Positions 1 through 4,853 of a stretch of DNA of 5,224 nucleotides are shown here, one piece after another; within the stretch, counting starts at the first letter, position 1, and every line of letters starts with the position of its first letter. Source of the DNA: JABDPF01 sp036351575 (GTDB lineage: Bacteria; Pseudomonadota; Gammaproteobacteria; Xanthomonadales; SZUA-36); assembly GCA_036351575.1 (NCBI GenBank), contig JAZBPJ010000048.1:1-5224 (forward strand). Reading direction: 5' to 3'. The notes under the pieces are model-generated. The model did no database searches, was not told the DNA's origin, and saw only the letters and a list, made by a program, of their open reading frames with translations. The translations under genes were made by a program, and so were the position numbers.

Positions 1-444
1 GCCGTGCCCGGCGACCTGGACGAACTGTGGACGCAGCGTTACCGGTCGATCGTCGAACACGAGCGGCACCTGGCGCGCAATGGCACGGTCGTCCTCAAGT
101 TCTGGCTGAACGTTTCCCGCGGGGAACAGAAGCGGCGATTCCTGCGCCGGCTCGACGTCCCCGAGAAGAACTGGAAGTTCAACGCGGGGGACGTTGCCGA
201 ACGCAACCATTGGCCGGCTTACATGGCCGCCTACGAGGACGCCCTGCGCCACACCAGCAAGCCATGGGCGCCCTGGTTCGCCATTCCGGCCGACGACAAG
301 CCGTTCATGCGCCTGACCGTCGCGCGCATTGTCGTGGAGACGCTCGAAAGCATGGGCCTGCGTTACCCCGAGGTCGGCGACGCGGAGCGTGCGCGCTTCG
401 ACGAGATGCGCCGGCTTCTGGAGAACGAAGAGACGGCCGGTTGA
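1..444 (+). CDS. ppk2: PPK2-family polyphosphate kinase, C-terminal part (5' end outside window)
   Basis: PPK2 enzymes transfer phosphate between inorganic polyphosphate and nucleotides in the cytoplasm, charging ADP/GDP or AMP depending on class. The reading frame is open from base 1, so the gene begins upstream. The GTG at position 4 lies in mid-domain and is not taken as the start. In the visible 147 residues I recognise the family block 'NGTVVLKFWLNVS' (27-39), then 'EQKRRFLRRLD' (42-52), 'EKNWKF' (55-60), an 'ERNHWPAYMAAYEDAL' helix, 'APWFAIPADDK' and a C-terminal helix ending 'VVETLESMGLRYPEV'. The Walker A and B motifs of the family lie further N-terminal and are not in the window. Full-length members are about 270-300 residues, so roughly half is present. 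The fragment resembles the single-domain ADP-type group, but class cannot be settled without the N-terminal half. The gene ends with TGA, 104 bases before rep. The family call is firm. Confidence 0.93.
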   Translation, partial: AVPGDLDELWTQRYRSIVEHERHLARNGTVVLKFWLNVSRGEQKRRFLRRLDVPEKNWKFNAGDVAERNHWPAYMAAYEDALRHTSKPWAPWFAIPADDKPFMRLTVARIVVETLESMGLRYPEVGDAERARFDEMRRLLENEETAG

Positions 445-500
445 CCGGCATTGCGGTTGCCCGTCGGCAAGGTTTCGGCCTTGTGCGGTAAGCGGAGCGA

Positions 501-538
501 TTAAAAATAGCCTGGCCGTGATGCGCTCGGTGTAGAAT
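501..538 (+). promoter_or_regulatory. Putative rep promoter: AT-rich tract plus -10-like TAGAAT
   Basis: TAGAAT at 533-538 differs from TATAAT at one position and sits 10 nt before the rep ATG. No convincing -35 is seen at 16-18 bp (the region reads GCCTGG). An AT-rich run, TTAAAAATA at 501-509, lies where an UP element would be. If this is the -10, transcription would start near 545, leaving a leader of only about 3-4 nt. The rest of the 445-548 gap holds two short hairpins, 436-449 and 457-470, neither followed by a T tract, so I call no terminator there. Confidence 0.45.
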
Positions 539-548
539 CCGCCTCTTC

Positions 549-2549
549 ATGGCATCCGGCAGAATCCAACTCAACGACCCGCAGCGCGAGGCCGTGCGCT
601 ACACCGAGGGCCCCCTGCTGGTGCTGGCCGGCGCGGGCAGCGGCAAGACGCGGGTCATCATCGAAAAAGTCGTGCACCTGGTCAGCAAGGGGCTGCCGGC
701 GCAAAAGATCGCGGCCATCACCTTCACCAACAAGGCGGCGCGCGAGATGAAGGAGCGCCTCTCCAGGCGCATCGGCGCCGCTGCCGCCTCCGGGGTCATC
801 GTGTCCACCTTCCACTCGCTGGGCTGGCGCATCCTGCGCGAGCACTGCGAGCAGCTGGGTTACCGCCCCGGCATCAGCATCCTGGACGAAACCGACAGCC
901 AGACCGTCGTACGCGACCTGCTGCCCGAGGGCACCGCGCCGGAAATGGTGCGGCTGGCGCGGGCCCAGGTGTCGCGCTGGAAAAACCGGGCGCTGGCGTG
1001 CGGCGACCCGTCCGCCAGCTTTGCAAGCGAGGGCGAACGGTCCGTGTGGCGGCTGTATTCACGCTACGAGGAGCACCTGCGCGACCTCAACGCGGTGGAC
1101 TTCGACGACCTGATCCTGCGTTCCCTCGATGCGCTCGGTGACGAATCCACCCGTCTCACCTGGCAGAACCGGATCCGCTACCTGCTGGTGGACGAATACC
1201 AGGACACCAACGAAACCCAGTACCGCATGCTGCGGGCCCTGGCCGGCGACCGGGGCCGGCTGACGGCGGTGGGCGACGACGATCAGTCCATCTACGGCTG
1301 GCGCGGCGCGCAGCCCGAGAACCTGCAGCAGCTGGCGAAGGATTACCCGGCTTTGAAAGTGGTCAAGCTGGAGCAGAATTACCGCTCCACCGCGATCGTG
1401 CTGCGCGCGGCCAACGCGCTGATCGCCAACAATCCGCACGCGATCGAGAAACGGCTCTGGAGCGCGCTGGGCGAGGGCGAGGCAATCCGGGTGGTGCCCT
1501 GCGCGGACGAGCGCGAGGAAGCGGCCATGGTCGCGGGCGAGATCCTGCACCGAAAACACGCGGCCAGGGCCCGTTTCGGGGATTTCGCGGTGCTGTACCG
1601 CGGCAACCACCAGTCACGCGTGCTCGAACAGGCCCTGCGGGAACAGCGCATCCCCTATCACCTGTCGGGAGGAACCTCGTTCTTTGAACGCACCGAGGTG
1701 AAGGACCTGATGTGTTACCTGCGCCTGGCCGTGAACCCGGACGACAACACGGCTTTCCTGCGTGTCGTGAATACACCGCGGCGCGATATCGGTGTCAGCT
1801 CCCGCGCACGGATCGCCGCTTTCGCGGGCGCGCATCGTCTCAGCCTGTTCGAAGCCGCTCTGAGGCCGGAGTGCCGATCGGGCATGCCGCCGCGGAGCGC
1901 CCGCAGCCTGGGTGAATTCTGTGACCTGCTCATTGAAACCGGCGATCGCGGCAACCGCTCGGACCCGGTGGAGGCCGTGCGTGACCTGGTCGACGCCATC
2001 GGCTACGCGTCGTGGCTGCGCGAACAGACCGACAAGCCGCCCCTGCTGGAGCGCCGCCTGGAAAACGTGCGCGAACTCGTCGACTGGATCGCCCGCCTGG
2101 ACCGGGAAACGCCGGGGCAGACACTGACGGACCTCATCGGCCGGCTGTCGCTGCTGACCAGCCTGGACACCGAGAAGGAACCGGACCAGCAAGTCCGGCT
2201 GATGACGCTGCACGGCTCCAAGGGCCTGGAGTTTCCGCACGTCTTCATGGCCGGCGTGGAGGAAGAATTGCTGCCGCACCGCAACAGCCTGGACGACGGT
2301 GGCGAAGAGGAGGAACGTCGCCTGATGTATGTCGGCATCACCCGCGCGCAGCGCTCGCTGACCCTGAGCTATGCACAGAAACGCCGGCGTTTCGGTGAAC
2401 AGATCAGCTGCGAGCCGAGCCGCTTCCTCGAAGAACTGCCGTCCGAATTCCTGGAGTGGAAAGGCCGGGACGAGGAAAAAGACTACCAGCGCACGAAGGA
2501 GCGCGCGGCCGTTCACCTGGAGCGGCTGAAGGAGATGTTCGCGGACTAG
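549..2549 (+). CDS. rep: ATP-dependent DNA helicase Rep (SF1A, UvrD/Rep family)
   Basis: Rep is a 3'-5' single-strand DNA translocase and helicase that works at replication forks, clearing protein roadblocks and helping restart. The 666-residue protein matches E. coli Rep (673) along its length. Motifs in order: Q motif with Q12; Walker A 'AGAGSGKT' 27-34 (K33); Ia 'TFTNKAA' 58-64; Ib 'STFHSLG' 86-92; 'DFDDLI' 184-189; Walker B/II 'DEYQDTN' 215-221; III 'GDDDQSIYGWRGA' 242-254; IV 'LEQNYRS' 274-280; V 'MTLHGSKGLEF' 552-562; VI 'YVGITRAQ' 594-601. 'GDDDQSIYGWRGA' followed by 'ENL' and 'ANNPH' favours Rep over UvrD or PcrA. The start is forced: an in-frame TGA lies at 519 and no other start codon occurs before the Q motif. 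No Shine-Dalgarno sequence precedes it. The C-terminus ends 'HLERLKEMFAD', similar to the E. coli tail that contacts DnaB but without its last basic residues. Confidence 0.97.
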   Translation: MASGRIQLNDPQREAVRYTEGPLLVLAGAGSGKTRVIIEKVVHLVSKGLPAQKIAAITFTNKAAREMKERLSRRIGAAAASGVIVSTFHSLGWRILREHCEQLGYRPGISILDETDSQTVVRDLLPEGTAPEMVRLARAQVSRWKNRALACGDPSASFASEGERSVWRLYSRYEEHLRDLNAVDFDDLILRSLDALGDESTRLTWQNRIRYLLVDEYQDTNETQYRMLRALAGDRGRLTAVGDDDQSIYGWRGAQPENLQQLAKDYPALKVVKLEQNYRSTAIVLRAANALIANNPHAIEKRLWSALGEGEAIRVVPCADEREEAAMVAGEILHRKHAARARFGDFAVLYRGNHQSRVLEQALREQRIPYHLSGGTSFFERTEVKDLMCYLRLAVNPDDNTAFLRVVNTPRRDIGVSSRARIAAFAGAHRLSLFEAALRPECRSGMPPRSARSLGEFCDLLIETGDRGNRSDPVEAVRDLVDAIGYASWLREQTDKPPLLERRLENVRELVDWIARLDRETPGQTLTDLIGRLSLLTSLDTEKEPDQQVRLMTLHGSKGLEFPHVFMAGVEEELLPHRNSLDDGGEEEERRLMYVGITRAQRSLTLSYAQKRRRFGEQISCEPSRFLEELPSEFLEWKGRDEEKDYQRTKERAAVHLERLKEMFAD

Positions 2550-2568
2550 GCTCCTGCGAAGCAAAACC

Positions 2569-2598
2569 GGGGTCAGAGTAGCTAGCTACTCTGACCCC
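2569..2598. repeat. Perfect 30-bp palindrome downstream of rep
   Basis: The left arm GGGGTCAGAGTAGCT (2569-2583) is followed directly by its exact reverse complement (2584-2598), with the centre GCTAGC. As RNA it could fold into a stem of about 13 bp with a CTAG loop, 19 nt after the rep stop codon. On the + strand it is followed by ATGTTTAGC, a poor T tract. On the - strand it is followed by GGTTTTG, so it is not a classical terminator for rep. The arm contains GTAG next to a long stem, as REP elements mobilised by IS200-like (RAYT) transposases do. From memory, GGGGTCAGAGTA strings recur near such transposases in proteobacteria, but I cannot verify this here. No transposase is in the window. 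Confidence 0.8.
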
Positions 2599-2613
2599 AT
2601 GTTTAGCAACGTC

Positions 2614-2645
2614 ATCCCGGAATTTGCGCAGCAAATATCCGGGAT
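2614..2645. repeat. REP hairpin 1
   Basis: ATCCCGGA (2614-2621) pairs with TCCGGGAT (2638-2645) and ATTTGC (2622-2627) pairs with GCAAAT (2631-2636). The loop is GCA and A2637 is a single bulged base on the 3' side. This gives a 14-bp stem. Confidence 0.8.
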
Positions 2646-2666
2646 CTCCCTGCCGTCATGATGAGG

Positions 2667-2696
2667 TCCCGGATAATCGCTTCGCGATTTCCGGGA
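2667..2696. repeat. REP hairpin 2, inverted relative to hairpin 1
   Basis: TCCCGGA (2667-2673) pairs with TCCGGGA (2690-2696) and AATCGC (2675-2680) pairs with GCGATT (2684-2689). The loop is TTC and T2674 is a single bulged base, now on the 5' side. That mirrors the bulge of hairpin 1 and shows the two copies lie in opposite directions. The stretch 2702-2745 after it holds nothing I recognise. Confidence 0.8.
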
Positions 2697-2745
2697 TGAC
2701 GGGAAGTTCAGCTGCTGCCTTTCCCGGGCTGACCGGCAGGTTCCC

Positions 2746-2774
2746 TGTAACTTTTCCCCTCCCACTGCGTTTAA
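2746..2774 (+). promoter_or_regulatory. ECF-type promoter, probably autoregulatory, for the sigma operon
   Basis: TGTAAC (2746-2751), followed by a T-rich run, is separated by 16 bp from CGTTTAA (2768-2774). Many ECF sigma factors use an AAC-containing -35 and a CGT-type -10 at this spacing, and they often transcribe their own gene. The -10 ends 9 nt before the sigma ATG, so the mRNA would begin only a few nt upstream of it. That the sigma factor of this operon reads this promoter is inference from position and sequence type. Confidence 0.65.
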
Positions 2775-2783
2775 GCTAGTGGA

Positions 2784-3272
2784 ATGAGCAGGCAGTTCAG
2801 ACAGTGGGTGACGGAATACCAGGACCAGGCATGGACCCTGGCCCGCTACCTTCTGAAAGATCCTGCCGAGGCGGAGGACGCGTGCCAGGAGGCGTTCGTC
2901 AAGCTCTGGCACAACCGCGACAAGGTCGATCCGGAAAAGATCCGGCCCTGGCTGATGCGGGTAACACGCAACCAATGCCTCGATCGACTGCGGCGCCGTA
3001 AACCGACCCAGGAATGGGAAGAGTGGCAATCGCCGGACGACGATCATGGCCCCGCCCAGGGGCTGGCCCGGGAACAGCTGGCCGAACGCCTGAAACATTC
3101 CATTAACGGGCTGAGCGAGCCCTACCGATCCCTGGTGGTGCTTCGCGACGTCCATCAGCACAGTTACGACGAAGTGGCAAGTGTGCTGGAACTGAGCCTG
3201 ACGCAGGTGAAAGTGTACCTGCACCGGGCGAGGAAGCAGTTGCGAGAGGAACTCGCGGAGTTGAGACCATGA
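2784..3272 (+). CDS. ECF-family RNA polymerase sigma factor
   Basis: A 162-residue sigma factor with only regions 2 and 4, as in the extracytoplasmic-function group. Region 2 spans about 8-73, with the core-binding stretch 'AEDACQEAFVKLW' (30-42) and the -10-recognising part 'WLMRVTRNQCLDRLRRRK' (56-73). A short acidic linker (74-98) follows. Region 4 spans about 100-157, with 'LSEPYRSLVVLRDV' (110-123) and the helix-turn-helix 'SYDEVASVLELSLTQVKVYL' (127-146). There is no extra C-terminal domain. The start is forced: an in-frame TAA lies at 2772-2774 and the next methionine is residue 58. No Shine-Dalgarno sequence precedes the ATG. The stop codon overlaps the next gene as ATGA, the usual arrangement for a sigma/anti-sigma pair. 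It probably activates its own operon and possibly other envelope genes; the signal is unknown. Confidence 0.94.
   Translation: MSRQFRQWVTEYQDQAWTLARYLLKDPAEAEDACQEAFVKLWHNRDKVDPEKIRPWLMRVTRNQCLDRLRRRKPTQEWEEWQSPDDDHGPAQGLAREQLAERLKHSINGLSEPYRSLVVLRDVHQHSYDEVASVLELSLTQVKVYLHRARKQLREELAELRP
3257..3260 (+). promoter_or_regulatory. Ribosome binding site of the anti-sigma-like gene
   Basis: GGAG inside the end of the sigma gene, 8 nt before the ATG at 3269. It supports that start and coupled translation through the ATGA overlap. Confidence 0.65.
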
Positions 3273-3703
3273 CTGAAAAGAGACGGAACGAACTGACCGA
3301 AGAACAGCTGGACAAACTTCTGGCCGGACTTGAAATCGAGTCGGCGCCGGCAAGCCTGACCAGCCGCCTGAACCGCATCCCCGAGCAGGAGAGCCGGAGA
3401 GGGTGGCGCTGGCCGCGGTTCGGGTTCACGCCTTCCCGCTGGCTGGCAGCCCCGGCTTTTGCCGCGGTTGCGGTGGCCGTCCTGGCCGTGTTCATGGTGC
3501 AGGACCGCGGACCGTCCGCCGCCGAGGTGGAACAGGCCCGAAAGGATCTCGCTATCGCCTTTGCCTACCTGGACAAGGCGGGCCTGCGAACCGGTAACGA
3601 GATCCAGGAGATCCTGGGCAGCGAACTCCGCAAAACCGTCAAGCAGCCGCTTTCTGAGCACATGCCCTTCACGGAACAATCCCTCAAGGAGAAGACATCA
3701 TGA
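3269..3703 (+). CDS. Putative anti-sigma factor, single-pass inner-membrane protein
   Basis: A 144-residue protein with the layout of a membrane anti-sigma factor. The hydrophilic N-terminal domain (1-55) includes 'LTEEQLDKLLAGLEIESAPA' (9-28), which would bind the sigma factor in the cytoplasm. One membrane segment follows at about 58-77, with arginines just before it, placing the N-terminus inside. A helix-rich periplasmic tail (79-144) contains 'ARKDLAIAFAYLDKAG' (90-105). It has no cysteine, so it lacks the HxxxCxxC zinc motif of the ZAS anti-sigma class. The assignment rests on topology and position: it overlaps the sigma gene by 4 nt and the next gene by 4 nt. I do not recognise a named family, and direct inhibition of the sigma factor is inference. 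Confidence 0.78.
   Translation: MTEKRRNELTEEQLDKLLAGLEIESAPASLTSRLNRIPEQESRRGWRWPRFGFTPSRWLAAPAFAAVAVAVLAVFMVQDRGPSAAEVEQARKDLAIAFAYLDKAGLRTGNEIQEILGSELRKTVKQPLSEHMPFTEQSLKEKTS
3686..3691 (+). promoter_or_regulatory. Ribosome binding site of the first DUF4252 gene
   Basis: AAGGAG, 8 nt before the ATG at 3700. It is the strongest Shine-Dalgarno sequence noticed in the window and fits high expression of the exported protein from within the operon. Confidence 0.75.
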
Positions 3704-4233
3704 AATCCAACCTCATTCGAAAGGCTGTTGTTGCCCTGCTCGCGGCGCTGATGGCGCTGCCGGCGATGGCGCAGGAAGACGCGCTCAAGGACTACCCCGG
3801 CTACGTCGACTTCGGTTCGCTGGGTGACATTTTCGGTGAACCGACCGTGCAGGTATCCGTGGGCGAGTCCCTGCTGGGCCTGGTGGGAAGCCTGAGCGCC
3901 CAGGAAGATCCCGAGGCCGCGGAACTGTTCAAGCGCCTCAATGGCGTGCGCATCAACGTGTTCGAGGGTATCGAGGTATCGCCCGAGGGCATCGACTTCG
4001 TGAAAGATGTATCCAGCAAGTTGCTCGGCATGGGCTGGGAGTCCGTGGTGACGGTTAACGACGGCACGGAACAGGTGCGAATCTTCATGAAGATCGACAA
4101 CGACACGGTCCACGGCATCACGGTGATGGCTGTCGACGAAACCGAGGCTGCCTTCATCAACGTGATCGGCAACCTGAAACCGGACGAACTCGAAAAAGTG
4201 ATGGACAATTTCGATGTCGATATTGACGAATAA
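3700..4233 (+). CDS. Exported DUF4252-domain protein (soluble periplasmic paralog)
   Basis: A 177-residue protein of unknown function. A type I signal peptide is clear: positive n-region (K2, R7, K8), hydrophobic core (9-20) and an 'AMA' site with probable cleavage after A24. The mature part looks like a DUF4252 domain, about 36-175, with 'LNGVRINVFE' (80-89), 'GMGWESVV' (110-117), 'HGITVMAVDE' (138-147) and 'INVIGNLKPDELEKVM' (153-168), and an acidic tail 'DNFDVDIDE'. It has no cysteine and no second membrane segment. It overlaps the anti-sigma gene as ATGA and the next gene by 20 nt, so it is probably co-translated and controlled by the ECF sigma factor. It may be an output of the response or a periplasmic partner of the anti-sigma tail; neither is shown by the sequence. 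It aligns almost without gaps to the next protein. Confidence 0.87.
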   Translation: MKSNLIRKAVVALLAALMALPAMAQEDALKDYPGYVDFGSLGDIFGEPTVQVSVGESLLGLVGSLSAQEDPEAAELFKRLNGVRINVFEGIEVSPEGIDFVKDVSSKLLGMGWESVVTVNDGTEQVRIFMKIDNDTVHGITVMAVDETEAAFINVIGNLKPDELEKVMDNFDVDIDE

Positions 4234-4801
4234 GTCGGCACGGCTGATCGCAACAGCCGGTTTTCTCCTGCTGCTGGCGGGTTGCGGCCTGACCGCACCC
4301 CGCAGCAGCGCGGGTTTCGCCGACCTCGATTCGCTGGGCATGGCTGACACGGACCGCGTGATGAGCCTGTCCCTGGGCCCGACGGTGCTGCGCTTCGCGG
4401 CGAGTCACATCGATGACGACGAGCCGGAAGTCCGTGATCTGCTGCGTGCGCTGGACGGTATTCGCATCCGCATCTACGAGGTCGATGGCGACGCTTCGCG
4501 CGTGGCCGGGCGGATGGAAAGGATGAATACGAAACTCCAGGCGGATGGCTGGGAGCCGGTCATGCTGATCCGGGAAGAGAGCGAGACGGCCTTCATGCTG
4601 TTGCGCACGGACGGTCAGCACATCCTCGGCATGACGGTGATGGTGATGGACAACCGGTCGGAAGCCGTGATCGTCAACCTGATGGGCGAAATCGAACCGC
4701 AACGCTTTGGCGACGTGATGGTCGCGCTGGATGTCGATGGCGTCGACGAAGTCGAGGTCGCCGAGGCATCGAAACCCGCCGCCGTTGCGGCAGGGGGCTG
4801 A
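4214..4801 (+). CDS. DUF4252-domain lipoprotein (second paralog)
   Basis: A 195-residue protein with a type II signal peptide: K7 and R10, a hydrophobic run 11-21 and the lipobox 'LAGC' (21-24), so C24 would be lipidated. Residue +2 is glycine rather than aspartate, which fits passage to the outer membrane. The rest is a DUF4252 domain collinear with the preceding protein: 'LDGIRIRIYE' (80-89), 'DGWEPVM' (111-117), 'LGMTVMVMDN' (138-147) and 'IVNLMGEIEPQRFGDVM' (153-169). It ends in an extra tail of about 15 residues rich in alanine and acidic residues that the first paralog lacks. The start is not certain: ATG 4214 gives a 20-nt overlap with the upstream gene, and an in-frame TTG at 4223 would shorten it by three codons. 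Neither has a clear Shine-Dalgarno sequence, so translation is probably coupled. The gene is the last of the tightly overlapping set. Function is unknown. Confidence 0.86.
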   Translation: MSILTNKSARLIATAGFLLLLAGCGLTAPRSSAGFADLDSLGMADTDRVMSLSLGPTVLRFAASHIDDDEPEVRDLLRALDGIRIRIYEVDGDASRVAGRMERMNTKLQADGWEPVMLIREESETAFMLLRTDGQHILGMTVMVMDNRSEAVIVNLMGEIEPQRFGDVMVALDVDGVDEVEVAEASKPAAVAAGG

Positions 4802-4817
4802 ACGGCCGGGCCACCCG

Positions 4818-4846
4818 TTGAAAAAAGGGCGCGCCGGGTACAGACT
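4818..4846 (+). promoter_or_regulatory. Weak candidate promoter for the DUF192 gene
   Basis: TTGAAA (4818-4823) matches the -35 consensus at five of six positions. At 17 bp from it lies CAGACT (4841-4846), which matches the -10 at only three. Transcription would begin a nucleotide or two before the ATG at 4854. The TTG here is also an in-frame alternative start codon for the gene, so the two readings compete. No terminator separates the operon from this gene, and read-through is equally possible. Confidence 0.28.
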
Positions 4847-4853
4847 TGCGCTC

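Larger units (their letters stand above)
2610..2701. repeat. BIME-like element: two REP-type hairpins in inverted orientation
   Basis: The ends form an exact 13-bp inverted repeat: CGTCATCCCGGAA (2610-2622) and TTCCGGGATGACG (2689-2701). Inside are two imperfect hairpins, each with a 3-nt loop and one unpaired base. Reverse-complementing the first lets it align with the second over 28 bases with 5 differences. Four of these differences form two compensated base pairs and the fifth lies in the loop. This is the layout of the bacterial interspersed mosaic elements of gammaproteobacteria. Such elements are non-coding and are known to bind host proteins or affect mRNA decay and termination in other species; no role can be assigned here. 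Confidence 0.82.

Noticed and set aside
4..444. GTG at position 4 as a complete-gene start for the PPK2 fragment
   Set aside because: The domain is cut at this point, with its nucleotide-binding half missing, and the frame is open to the window edge. A truncated start here is an edge effect.
436..470. Two short hairpins (436-449 and 457-470) after ppk2 as a terminator
   Set aside because: Stems are only 5 bp and no T tract follows either of them.
1614..2564. Long - strand open frame (316 codons) opposite rep
   Set aside because: It is antisense to conserved helicase motifs. High GC with strong codon bias opens such shadow frames; no recognisable domain and no start context.
2599..2661. 20-codon + strand frame starting at the ATG just after the palindrome
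   Set aside because: It lies inside the first REP hairpin, has no Shine-Dalgarno sequence, and its sequence is dictated by the repeat.
2586..3353. - strand open frame (255 codons) across the REP region and the sigma gene
   Set aside because: It runs through the repeats and antisense to a clear ECF sigma factor; treated as a shadow.
3565..4350. Long - strand open frame (261 codons) opposite the DUF4252 genes
   Set aside because: Shadow of genes with clear signal peptides and domain similarity on the + strand; the translation shows no known family.
4778..4791. GCCGC-CGTT-GCGGC hairpin near the end of the lipoprotein gene as a terminator
   Set aside because: It lies within the coding sequence, has a 5-bp stem and no following T tract. 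The later run of A residues (4821-4826) is on the wrong strand for + strand termination.
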